Positions 6,674 to 13,116 of a DNA stretch of 13,116 nt are shown piece by piece. Numbering within the stretch: the first letter of the stretch is position 1; each line of letters starts with the position of its first letter. A program made the translations under genes and the position numbers. The notes beneath the pieces were generated by a model. The model saw nothing but the letters and a program-made list of their open reading frames with translations, did no database searches and had not been told where the DNA came from. Source of the DNA: Spirochaetota bacterium (GTDB lineage: Bacteria; Spirochaetota; Leptospiria; Turneriellales; Turneriellaceae); assembly GCA_963205035.1 (NCBI GenBank), contig CAUJII010000191.1:1-13116 (forward strand). Reading direction: 5' to 3'.

Positions 6674-8059
6674 ATGAAAGAAGTGAATAAGTCGTCTCTT
6701 GCAGAACGTAGGAAAAAAATAATCGGTCTCGTTGTCTCTGTCGTTGTCTTAGTTGCAGCGACCGCCGGCCAAATGGACGCCAAGGCGCAGAAAGAAATTT
6801 CTGACGAAGGGCTCACCGAACTTTTTAATGCAGCGCTTTTCCATGTGCGCAACGACTATGTCGACGAGACATCCAGACAGAAACTTATCTTTGGGGCTAT
6901 CCGCGGCATGCTCTCCGCACTAGACGACGCACACACGCGCTTCATGACGCTCGAAGAAACGAATGAACTGCAAACAGAAATGCGTGGAAACTTCGGCGGA
7001 CTCGGCATTGAAATTTCACAGCGCGACGGCGTCTTGACTGTGGTCTCTCCAATTGACGACACGCCAGCGATGCGCGTAGGCATCCGACCAGGCGATAAGA
7101 TTATCGAAATCGATAAGAAGTCCACGCGTGACCTTTCGCTCACCGATGCCGTGAAACAACTTCGAGGCAAGCCCGGCACATCGGTTAACATTAGTGTTGC
7201 GCGCGAGGGCGAAGAAGAAATTCTCTATTTTGATATTGTGCGCGAAATAATCAAGATTCAAGTCGTCACGTCGCAATACTTAGATAACAACCGCATTGGG
7301 TATGTACGCCTCAAGCAATTCAATCAAACAGCCGCCGACGACCTGGCCAAAGTCTTGAAAGACTTTAAGAAGAAAAAAGTGGCTGGGATTATTCTTGACT
7401 TGCGCTGGAATCCGGGAGGGTTGCTCGACGCTGCACAACGCATCGGTAACTTCTTTATCAAGTCAGGCGTCATCGTTTCAACACGCGGGCGCAAGAAAGA
7501 GCTCGACCGGGTATTTACCGCAGAACCATCCCAAGTTATCGTTCCTGATATCCCTCTTATTGTGCTTGCGAACGAAGGCTCTGCTTCTGCGAGTGAAATT
7601 GTGACTGGCGCGATTAAAGACCATAAGCGCGGCAAGTTTGTCGGTGTGAAAACATTCGGTAAAGGCTCTGTACAAAATGTTATTGCTCTCATGTATGGTA
7701 CCTCGATGGCTCTCACGATCCAAAAATACTATACGCCGTCGGGAGTTTCAATCCACAAAAAAGGGATTGAACCGGATATCAAAGTGCCAGCCCTCGACTT
7801 CAATAAAGACGACAGACGTCACTCGAAGGAAATTCGCGAAAAGAAAATTCTTCAGAATTTTGTGAAAGAGCACCGGACGTATAACGACGAGACCGTCAAG
7901 AGTTTTCAGAAGCTTCTTGCTGCGCGTGGGCTTGCGCTATCAGATTATGCAGCGAAGCGGACTTTGAAAGACGAACTCGTGAAAACGACACCACGGCCTA
8001 TTATAGACTTGGAATTTGACGTGCAATTAAAGCGTGCAATTCAAGAGCTTAAAAAATAG
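6674..8059 (+). CDS. S41-family C-terminal processing peptidase (Ctp/CtpA)
   Basis: This is a periplasmic, membrane-anchored serine protease with a Ser/Lys dyad, 461 residues. An N-terminal hydrophobic anchor lies at 16-32 after a basic stretch (ERRKK). An N-terminal helical region (about 42-95; FHVRNDYVD, GMLSALDDAHTRFM) precedes a PDZ domain (about 105-192; GNFGGLGIEIS, PGDKIIEIDKKS, LRGKPGTSVNISVAREG). The S41 core follows (about 205-372): GYVRLKQF, LDLRWNPGGLLDAA, the nucleophile Ser305 in EGSASASEI, and Lys330 with Gln334 in KTFGKGSVQ, matching the spacing of the E. coli Tsp dyad. The C-terminal tail (about 375-461) is charged and helical. ATG 6674 has no Shine-Dalgarno, but an in-frame stop at 6632 leaves no better upstream start. 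Substrates cannot be read from sequence; envelope or lipoprotein targets are likely. Confidence 0.94.
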   Translation: MKEVNKSSLAERRKKIIGLVVSVVVLVAATAGQMDAKAQKEISDEGLTELFNAALFHVRNDYVDETSRQKLIFGAIRGMLSALDDAHTRFMTLEETNELQTEMRGNFGGLGIEISQRDGVLTVVSPIDDTPAMRVGIRPGDKIIEIDKKSTRDLSLTDAVKQLRGKPGTSVNISVAREGEEEILYFDIVREIIKIQVVTSQYLDNNRIGYVRLKQFNQTAADDLAKVLKDFKKKKVAGIILDLRWNPGGLLDAAQRIGNFFIKSGVIVSTRGRKKELDRVFTAEPSQVIVPDIPLIVLANEGSASASEIVTGAIKDHKRGKFVGVKTFGKGSVQNVIALMYGTSMALTIQKYYTPSGVSIHKKGIEPDIKVPALDFNKDDRRHSKEIREKKILQNFVKEHRTYNDETVKSFQKLLAARGLALSDYAAKRTLKDELVKTTPRPIIDLEFDVQLKRAIQELKK

Positions 8060-8118
8060 CGCAAATGGACGATAAGTAGATAAAGGACTAAATTTTGCAG
8101 AATTCACAATACTGTTTT

Positions 8119-8147
8119 TTGATTGACGTTAAAAAACGTGTTATGAA
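8119..8147 (+). promoter_or_regulatory. candidate promoter upstream of the STAS gene
   Basis: TTGATT (8119-8124), a 17-bp spacer and TATGAA (8142-8147) resemble a sigma-70 promoter in the AT-rich 122-bp gap between ctp and the STAS gene. A small inverted repeat ACGTT/AACGT (8127-8140) lies in the spacer and could be an operator. The gene start has a good Shine-Dalgarno (GGAG at 8170-8173, 8 nt before ATG). Prediction only. Confidence 0.35.
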
Positions 8148-8181
8148 TGCGTTAATAGGATAAAAACTCGGAGTAAGAACA

Positions 8182-8517
8182 ATGGAAATTAGCCAACGCG
8201 AAAACAATAATATTACGATTTTAGACATTCAAGGCGAAATCGACCTTTACAATGCGCCTGAAATCAAAGATATTATTCATAAACTGATCGAAGCACAAAA
8301 ATACAATGTAATTATTAACTTAGAGAAAGTGTCTTATATCGACTCTTCTGGAATCGGAGCGCTCATATCGAGCCTTTCCAACTTGAAGAAATACCAAGGT
8401 GGGCTAAAAATTATCAATGTTTACGCTTCAGTAAAAAAGGTCTTTGAACTGACAAAGCTCACGAGCTTCTTCGAGATTTTTGAATCTGAAGGCGAAGCGC
8501 TGGCAAAATTCAAATAG
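8182..8517 (+). CDS. STAS-domain anti-sigma-factor antagonist
   Basis: The 111-residue product is a single STAS domain like SpoIIAA/RsbV. In the family the dephosphorylated form binds an anti-sigma kinase and frees its sigma factor, or it regulates other partner-switch outputs. It shows the initial strand pair (NNITILDIQGEIDLYNAPEIKD), the central strand NVIINLEKVSYIDSSGIGALIS, and the late strand GGLKIINVYASVKKVFELTKL. The DSSG motif (D54-S55-S56-G57) holds the phospho-acceptor serine. No kinase, phosphatase or sigma gene lies nearby, so the partner is elsewhere. It precedes the LysM lipoprotein gene by 27 bp, probably in one transcript. Family is clear; the pathway controlled is unknown. 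Confidence 0.93.
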   Translation: MEISQRENNNITILDIQGEIDLYNAPEIKDIIHKLIEAQKYNVIINLEKVSYIDSSGIGALISSLSNLKKYQGGLKIINVYASVKKVFELTKLTSFFEIFESEGEALAKFK

Positions 8518-8544
8518 GCTGAACGAAGCTCTAAAGAGGAAACT

Positions 8545-9897
8545 ATGAATCGTAAAAATCTAAAACTCCACATTCCGCTTCTTATGAGCGCGGTGCTCGC
8601 ATTTTCGGTGGGCTGCGGCGATCCCATCCCTATGGAAGACATGGGTGTTGCGAAAGTCGCTATCGCACGCGCAGAAACAGTCAAGAGCGAAAAGTACTCT
8701 CCTGAAAATTATGAAGGCGCCAAGAAAGCTCTTCTTGCTGCTCACGACGCGGTCGAAAAAGACAAGATGGGTGACGCTAAGGAAAAGGCGATTGAAGCGA
8801 AAAAGTTAGCCGATGCGGCTTACGATGAATCGGCACCCAAGCTTGCACAAGAGACGCGGGGACAAGCAGAGGCGAAGATCCGCGCAGCTGAAGAGGCTAA
8901 TGCAGAACAATTCGCAACGGACGAATTGGCGTCGTCAAAAGCGAGCCTTGTTCAAGGGGATAAATACTACGAAGCGAAAGACTATTTGAGCTCATACCAC
9001 CTCTTTGAAGAGTCGAGAGAAAAAGCAAACCAAGCGCTGACGACCTCCGAAGCACAAGTCGAAGCGATGAAGCGGGATCTCACGAAGGTCGACGAAACCA
9101 TCGAAGCAGCGACGGCTTTGGGTGCGGAACAAAGCGCACCCGATACGCTTAAGCGCGCGAAGGAAGAAGCTGGTCATGCGCGCGGCGATCTCGAAAATAA
9201 GAAATTGAAATCGGCATACACTCATTTAAGAGAGGCGGAAAAATCGTCGAAAGAGGCACTTTTGATTGCGCAGAAGCAAGCCGCCGTCTCAGAACTTGCA
9301 CAAGCGGATGCTGCCGTATCTTCTGCAGACGAACAGCTCAGTGGGCTGAAGACGCGGGCGACGAGTTCGAAAAATGCGAAGGCGTTAGAGAGTTCAGAAG
9401 AAGCCCAACAAGCTCTTCAAACAGCTGATGAAAATATGGTCGCGGCAAAAGAAGCTCTTAAGGCAGCGCGAGAAGCAGAACAAAACCAAGCGTACGATGA
9501 AGCTGCGACTCAATCAAAAGAAGCGCGCCGCTTGGCACAAATTGTCACCGATTCTTTACCTGAAACAGAAGTCCTCTTGGCACAAGCGAGCGATAGAGCA
9601 GGCGGCGAGACCAACGACGCTTCAGGTAAAACAGACGATGATACATCGGGTGAAGACGCCGATGCTAAGGCAACTAACGATAAACCTGCAAAAGCCGAAA
9701 AGGCAGGTTGGAAGACTTATAAAGTCCGTTATATTCCCGAGAACCGCGATTGTCTCTGGAAAATTGCTGGCTATAAAAAGATCTATAACAATGCGCGGCT
9801 GTGGCCAAAAATTTATAGAGCGAATAAGAGCCAAATCAAAAACCCTGATTTAATTTATCCGGGGCAAGTGTTCAAGATTCCACCGAAGAAAAAATAA
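8545..9897 (+). CDS. LysM-domain lipoprotein with four helical repeats
   Basis: The 450-residue product has a type II signal peptide with Cys24 after AFSVG, a relaxed lipobox of the spirochaetal kind. The middle is almost entirely alpha-helical, Ala/Lys/Glu-rich, and reads as four degenerate repeats of roughly 60 residues (about 34-93, 108-166, 182-240, 250-333). Three share a pattern of the kind APxxLxxAKxxL (SPENYEGAKKAL, ATDELASSKASL, APDTLKRAKEEA), similar to DUF4398-type repeats. An acidic Asp/Ser/Thr-rich linker (350-385) leads to a C-terminal LysM domain (about 395-447; NRDCLWKIAGYKKIYN, LWPKIYRANKSQIKNPDLIY, PGQVFKIPP). LysM domains bind N-acetylglucosamine-containing glycans, so it probably connects a membrane to peptidoglycan. 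The start ATG 8545 has AGAGGA upstream. The exact cellular role is unknown. Confidence 0.9.
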   Translation: MNRKNLKLHIPLLMSAVLAFSVGCGDPIPMEDMGVAKVAIARAETVKSEKYSPENYEGAKKALLAAHDAVEKDKMGDAKEKAIEAKKLADAAYDESAPKLAQETRGQAEAKIRAAEEANAEQFATDELASSKASLVQGDKYYEAKDYLSSYHLFEESREKANQALTTSEAQVEAMKRDLTKVDETIEAATALGAEQSAPDTLKRAKEEAGHARGDLENKKLKSAYTHLREAEKSSKEALLIAQKQAAVSELAQADAAVSSADEQLSGLKTRATSSKNAKALESSEEAQQALQTADENMVAAKEALKAAREAEQNQAYDEAATQSKEARRLAQIVTDSLPETEVLLAQASDRAGGETNDASGKTDDDTSGEDADAKATNDKPAKAEKAGWKTYKVRYIPENRDCLWKIAGYKKIYNNARLWPKIYRANKSQIKNPDLIYPGQVFKIPPKKK

Positions 9898-10215
9898 GAG
9901 GAGATTACCGGAAAAAAAGTAATCTGGTTTTAGCAAAACGAGGTTACTTAGAAAACTTGATTTTTTCATGGATAGTTAATCTATTGAATTGTCTCTATTT
10001 TTCGATGTAGGATTTCTTGAGTTTTGAAAAAACCTGCCTCAGATGCCAAAGTCTGAGGCCAAGTTTGCCTGAAATTATGCGAAAGCTTTGCCGCAAACCA
10101 AATTCAAAGTAGCAACGCTGCAGAATGGCGAATAAGAAATACCGTAGAGTAGTTACTCCATAAAGCAAATACAGAATTATCTTTCCAAAAAACAACCACA
10201 CACGAAGAGGAAGCA
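9898..10215 (+). promoter_or_regulatory. rho leader: candidate promoter, hairpin and C-rich stretch
   Basis: This 318-bp gap holds no convincing gene on either strand. TTGAAT (9984-9989), 18 bp and TAGGAT (10008-10013) form a moderate promoter candidate, giving a leader of about 190 nt. An 8-bp hairpin GCCTCAGA (10036-10043) / TCTGAGGC (10052-10059) with an 8-nt loop lies early in that leader. From about 10170 to 10206 the sequence is rich in A and C and poor in G, a composition that can favour Rho binding. Autogenous control of rho through its leader is known in E. coli; here it is only inferred. A Shine-Dalgarno GAGGA (10207-10211) precedes the ATG. Confidence 0.4.
9902..9925 (+). terminator. 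weak terminator-like hairpin after the LysM lipoprotein gene
   Basis: AGATTAC (9902-9908) pairs with GTAATCT (9919-9925) around a 10-nt loop with an A-run, 4 nt after the stop codon, followed by GGTTTT. The stem is short and AT-rich and the T-tract is only four bases, so termination may be partial. Confidence 0.35.
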
Positions 10216-11691
10216 ATGGCTCGCAAAAAGGACACAGAAGAGACGGCAGAGGCCCCGGTCGTAGAGAAGAGTCGATTTCGACTGAAAGGGAAAAAAGACT
10301 CGGCGCCAGCGCACACGACGGCAGAAGAGAAAAATTCCGAGAGCAATGAGACACGGCCGTCGACCCAAAGTCCAGCGGCGGTTGTAAAGGGCGAAATACG
10401 AGAAAACGGAAACGGAAACGGAGCACCCAATGGGCGCAAGATGGAGATTAGCGAGTTCAAGAATAAATCGATGAACGCGCTCGTTGAAATGGCGATTGCG
10501 GCAGGGGTGGAGAACCCGGCGGATCTCAAAAAGCCTGCGCTCATATTTTCTATTTTACAAAAACAGTCTGACAACTCGGGTCAAGTCTATGCAGAAGGCG
10601 TGCTTGAAGTCATGCCCGACGGCTATGGGTTCTTGCGGTCCGCCAGTTACAATTATCTGGCAGGTCCTGACGACATCTACGTTTCACCGGCACAAATCCG
10701 CATGTTTGCGCTTCGCAAGGGAGACACCGTTTACGGTCAAATCCGTATGCCGCGAGACAACGAACGCTTCTTCGCCATCTTGCGAGTCGATACAATTAAC
10801 GGCGTCGCGGCAGGCGAGGCGATGCGTCGCGTCCATTTCGACAACCTGACACCGCTTTATCCCGACGAACATTTGAAGCTCGAGACAACGGCAGAAAAAC
10901 TTTCAACACGGGTGGTCGATCTCATGTCGCCCATCGGCAAGGGCCAGCGCGGGCTCATTGTGGCTCCGCCGCGCACCGGAAAGACGATGCTCATGCAAGA
11001 CATTGCCAACGCAATCACAACGAACCACCCCGAGGTAACGCTCTTGGTTCTCTTGATCGATGAGCGCCCCGAAGAGGTGACAGATATGGCGCGCAGCGTT
11101 CGAGGCGAAGTGATTGCATCGACCTTCGACGAACCTGCGAACCGGCACGTCCAAGTTGCAGAGATGGTGATTGAAAAAGCGAAGCGGCTCGTCGAACACA
11201 AGCGCGACGTTGTGATTCTGTTAGACTCGATCACGAGGCTTGCACGCGCATATAACCAAGTCATCCCCTCGTCTGGAAAAGTTCTATCGGGAGGTGTTGA
11301 TTCAAACGCGCTCCATAAGCCGAAACGTTTTTTCGGAGCTGCGCGTAATATTGAGGAGGGGGGATCTCTGACGATTATTGCGACGGCGTTGATCGATACG
11401 GGTAGCAAAATGGATGAAGTTATTTTTGAGGAGTTTAAGGGCACGGGAAATATGGAACTCCATCTCGACCGCAAACTTGTTGAAAAGCGTACATTCCCAG
11501 CAATCGACATGAACCGCTCGGGTACGCGCCGCGAAGAGCTGCTTCTCGACCCGGAAGATGTGAACCGTATTTGGATCTTACGCAAGGTTTTCGCGCCGCT
11601 TTCAACCGTCGAGAGTATGGAGCTCTTGCTTGAAAAAATGCGGGGTACAAAAAATAATAAAGCCTTTTTGGATAGCATGAAGTCTGGCTAA
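10216..11691 (+). CDS. rho: transcription termination factor Rho
   Basis: Rho is the hexameric RNA-dependent ATPase that ends transcription and releases RNA. At 491 residues it is about 70 longer than E. coli Rho. The extra part is a low-complexity N-terminal extension (1-75) rich in K, E, S, T and G/N (NGNGNG near 64-69). Then come a Rho_N helical domain (about 78-116), the cold-shock-like RNA-binding domain (about 125-190; GVLEVMPDGYGFLRS, DDIYVSPAQIRMFALRKGD), Walker A APPRTGKT (250-257), LIDERPEEVTDM, Walker B with Asp337 in ILLDSITRLARAYN, the Q loop region (SSGKVLSGGVDSNALHKPKRFFGAARN) and the R loop (TALIDTGSKMDEVIFEEFKGTGNMELHLDRK). All ATPase and translocation elements look intact. 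The start ATG 10216 follows GAGGA. The next gene begins 13 bp downstream with no terminator, suggesting co-transcription. Confidence 0.97.
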   Translation: MARKKDTEETAEAPVVEKSRFRLKGKKDSAPAHTTAEEKNSESNETRPSTQSPAAVVKGEIRENGNGNGAPNGRKMEISEFKNKSMNALVEMAIAAGVENPADLKKPALIFSILQKQSDNSGQVYAEGVLEVMPDGYGFLRSASYNYLAGPDDIYVSPAQIRMFALRKGDTVYGQIRMPRDNERFFAILRVDTINGVAAGEAMRRVHFDNLTPLYPDEHLKLETTAEKLSTRVVDLMSPIGKGQRGLIVAPPRTGKTMLMQDIANAITTNHPEVTLLVLLIDERPEEVTDMARSVRGEVIASTFDEPANRHVQVAEMVIEKAKRLVEHKRDVVILLDSITRLARAYNQVIPSSGKVLSGGVDSNALHKPKRFFGAARNIEEGGSLTIIATALIDTGSKMDEVIFEEFKGTGNMELHLDRKLVEKRTFPAIDMNRSGTRREELLLDPEDVNRIWILRKVFAPLSTVESMELLLEKMRGTKNNKAFLDSMKSG

Positions 11692-11704
11692 GCTCAATCC
11701 CACT

Positions 11705-12190
11705 ATGGAGAGAGTGAGGAAAAAGGAGCGACGATTTTCGGGCAGGGTGCTCGGATACTCTATCAGTCTTCTCGCTTTCGTTCTCGGCGCCTGCACCCCT
11801 GTCCACGACACAGTGCTCCGCGATGTCGAGCGGAACTACACCGCCACCGGTTTTTTAGATCCCAATACATACCAGGTACTCTGCACCTTGTCCGAGACAA
11901 GCCCTCGCGAAAAAGTCTGTATTGAAAAACTCCAGGATAGTTTGGTGCTCTACAAAGAAAATTACGAAAAAGAGGCGTCTAAGGTTCGCATGCATAAGGA
12001 CTATTTGCCGTATTTTTCACCCGAGCCAGTCACCGAGAGAGAGCGCGGGGCTTGGCGTCGTGCGATTGCGGATTTATGCGAGGGGTATTCGCGTATTGTG
12101 TTTGAAAAGCTTAATGGCGACAGCTTCGACGGCGTTTATCGGGTGAGACGCAAGGATTTAATCTATCTCGTGCAAGATATAGAACCATAA
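11705..12190 (+). CDS. small predicted lipoprotein of unknown function
   Basis: I do not recognise the family. The 161-residue product starts with a strongly basic stretch (MERVRKKERRFSGR), then a hydrophobic segment ending in a lipobox FVLGAC with Cys30 as the lipidation site. The mature part (about 130 residues) is polar and mostly helical by eye: NYTATGFLDPNTYQVLC, EKVCIEKLQDSLVLYKENYEKEA, ERERGAWRRAIADLCEGYSRIVFEKL, and a final DGVYRVRRKDLIYLVQDIE. It has three further cysteines, which could pair in the periplasm. ATG 11705 lies 13 bp after rho with no evident Shine-Dalgarno, so translation may be coupled to rho. Real coding is supported by the lipobox, the tight spacing and the absence of a better frame; function unknown. 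Confidence 0.75.
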   Translation: MERVRKKERRFSGRVLGYSISLLAFVLGACTPVHDTVLRDVERNYTATGFLDPNTYQVLCTLSETSPREKVCIEKLQDSLVLYKENYEKEASKVRMHKDYLPYFSPEPVTERERGAWRRAIADLCEGYSRIVFEKLNGDSFDGVYRVRRKDLIYLVQDIEP

Positions 12191-12238
12191 AAGAGCCTCA
12201 ATACTAAGAATTGATGTTGCCTGTGCCGATAATACAAT

Positions 12239-13051
12239 GTGGGCCGTATCGGCAAAAAAAGTCCTGTTTCTGACGGCCAAAATCTTGTTACGATTCTTTT
12301 CGTTTTGGGAGTTACCGGTTGGGGCTTCTTCGCTATCGACCGTTTGACAGATTCATCGCTTCCGCAAAAGACTGCGCGTATCCAGGGGCGTGCATTGGGG
12401 CATGAATCGTCCTGGCGCAAGAGTGCTTACGATTGGCTCACCAAGAAACTGGCAGCTGAGCCGGCTCAAAAAAAAATAGCCTCTGAACGTGTCTCAAGTA
12501 ACGTTGCAAGCGAAGGCATCCCGCTCTTGCCCGATCCCAAAGGACTCAAGGCAGATGCCATCGAAAGTCTCGATACGTTGACCGAGCCGGTCATGGAACA
12601 GGGCGACGAGATTGCGGCGGATGCGCGAGAAATCCCCTTGTTGCTCTACCGTCTAAACTCGAAAGGGAAGCCTGTTCTTTCTCAAGTTAAGCGTAAACTC
12701 TTGGATTCAGATGCGTCGCTTACCGCAAGGCTTAATGCAGTTATCCGTGGTCCTAATTCGAGAGAGACGAACCGCGATTTCATCGATTCGTTTGTCAGGA
12801 AGCCGAAGATTCTCGATGCGGCGGTGAAGGGGATGTGTACGCACATCAATTTTGATAGCAACTTTGGGGCAGGTGTGAGCCATCAGACTTTGAAATACCA
12901 AATCCGGCAGCTTTATCAGAACAGTGAGCTGTGGACGCGGAAGAGCTGTCTGGAGATTACCGTGCGCGGAAAGTATCAGCCACATTTGGGGAGTGACGGC
13001 ATCTATTTTCCCCAGCGGCTGGACGCGCGCTGGTTCGCGGAGAATAGTTAG
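12239..13051 (+). CDS. membrane-anchored GerMN-domain protein
   Basis: The 270-residue product has a short basic N-terminus, one membrane helix (about 15-34; NLVTILFVLGVTGWGFFAID), a variable linker (35-130) and a C-terminal GerMN-like domain (about 132-265). The domain is seen in IPLLLYRLNSKGKPVLSQVKRKL, LTARLNAVIRGPNSRE, ILDAAVKGMCTHINFDSNFG, and QTLKYQIRQLYQN. GerMN domains occur in sporulation and germination proteins of Firmicutes and in envelope proteins of non-sporulating bacteria, where their role is unclear. The start is GTG 12239: an in-frame TAA at 12230 excludes anything further upstream and no later start codon precedes the membrane helix. No Shine-Dalgarno is evident. A run of nine A (12468-12476) lies in the coding region. 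GerMN assignment is by pattern and moderately sure. Confidence 0.72.
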   Translation: MGRIGKKSPVSDGQNLVTILFVLGVTGWGFFAIDRLTDSSLPQKTARIQGRALGHESSWRKSAYDWLTKKLAAEPAQKKIASERVSSNVASEGIPLLPDPKGLKADAIESLDTLTEPVMEQGDEIAADAREIPLLLYRLNSKGKPVLSQVKRKLLDSDASLTARLNAVIRGPNSRETNRDFIDSFVRKPKILDAAVKGMCTHINFDSNFGAGVSHQTLKYQIRQLYQNSELWTRKSCLEITVRGKYQPHLGSDGIYFPQRLDARWFAENS

Positions 13052-13074
13052 TCGCGCTGCGGATAGTTAGTCGC
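13044..13074 (+). repeat. short direct repeat across the stop codon of the GerMN gene
   Basis: ATAGTTAGTCGC occurs at 13044-13055 and 13063-13074, a 19-bp period. The first copy contains the TAG stop (13049-13051), the second a further TAG. It looks like a small tandem duplication; the rest of the window (13075-13116) shows nothing recognisable. Confidence 0.6.
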
Positions 13075-13116
13075 TTGTAGGGCCATATTTGTGATTCAAG
13101 TGACATAGAGCCGTTA

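Noticed and set aside
10857..11678. 273-residue open frame on the - strand opposite rho
   Set aside because: It is antisense to the highly conserved rho ATPase core, Ser/Arg-rich as expected for a shadow frame, and has no recognisable domain.
12211..12238. Promoter TTGATG-16 bp-TACAAT before the GerMN gene
   Set aside because: The -10 would end right at the GTG start, putting transcription start inside the coding region with no later in-frame start before the membrane helix.
1..13116. CRISPR arrays, tRNA/rRNA genes, complete insertion sequences, toxin-antitoxin or defence genes
   Set aside because: No regularly spaced repeats, cloverleaf-like sequence, transposase or defence-type protein was seen on either strand.

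Overview
The window is chromosomal core-type sequence, close to 50 % G+C, from a bacterium with a two-membrane envelope. I infer a spirochaete, most likely a Leptospirales/Turneriella-like lineage. The grounds are a LolA-type periplasmic carrier with a RodZ-type protein and RimO, a LysM lipoprotein with a relaxed spirochaete-like lipobox and a C-terminal LysM of the spirochaetal type, a stand-alone STAS regulator, and a non-sporulation GerMN protein. The phylum is inference from family resemblance, not a database hit; I hold it at about 0.7.

Layout. (1) 1-1133, + strand: the 3' part of a DUF2232/YybS membrane protein gene followed by rplI (ribosomal protein bL9), the end of the common rpsF-ssb-rpsR-yybS-rplI block. 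(2) 1135-6341, - strand: a tightly packed operon transcribed lolA -> rodZ-like -> rimO -> priA, with gaps of 2 bp or overlaps of 8 and 3 bp. It converges on rplI with one base between stop codons, and a strong hairpin lies inside the 3' end of priA. (3) 6342-6673: a divergent intergenic region holding a 211-bp element (6398-6608) with perfect 19-bp terminal inverted repeats, nested internal inverted repeats and a 7-bp flanking direct repeat. It looks like a MITE and is the most unusual feature here. (4) 6674-9897, + strand: an S41 C-terminal processing protease (PDZ + Ser/Lys dyad), a STAS anti-sigma-factor antagonist, and a lipoprotein with four helical repeats and a LysM domain. (5) 9898-10215: a 318-bp leader with hairpins and a C-rich, G-poor stretch. 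(6) 10216-13051, + strand: rho, a small unrecognised lipoprotein, and a membrane-anchored GerMN-domain protein.

The central genes are mostly envelope biogenesis and maintenance: LolA carries lipoproteins, RodZ supports rod shape, Ctp processes periplasmic proteins, and the LysM lipoprotein probably ties the membrane to peptidoglycan. They are mixed with information-processing genes (bL9, RimO, PriA, Rho). No tRNA, rRNA, CRISPR array, prophage or complete insertion sequence was seen. The points most worth follow-up are the MITE-like element and its position at the lolA -35 box, the missing eighth zinc ligand and shortened N-terminus of PriA, the disordered extension of Rho, and the extra periplasmic module in the RodZ-like protein.
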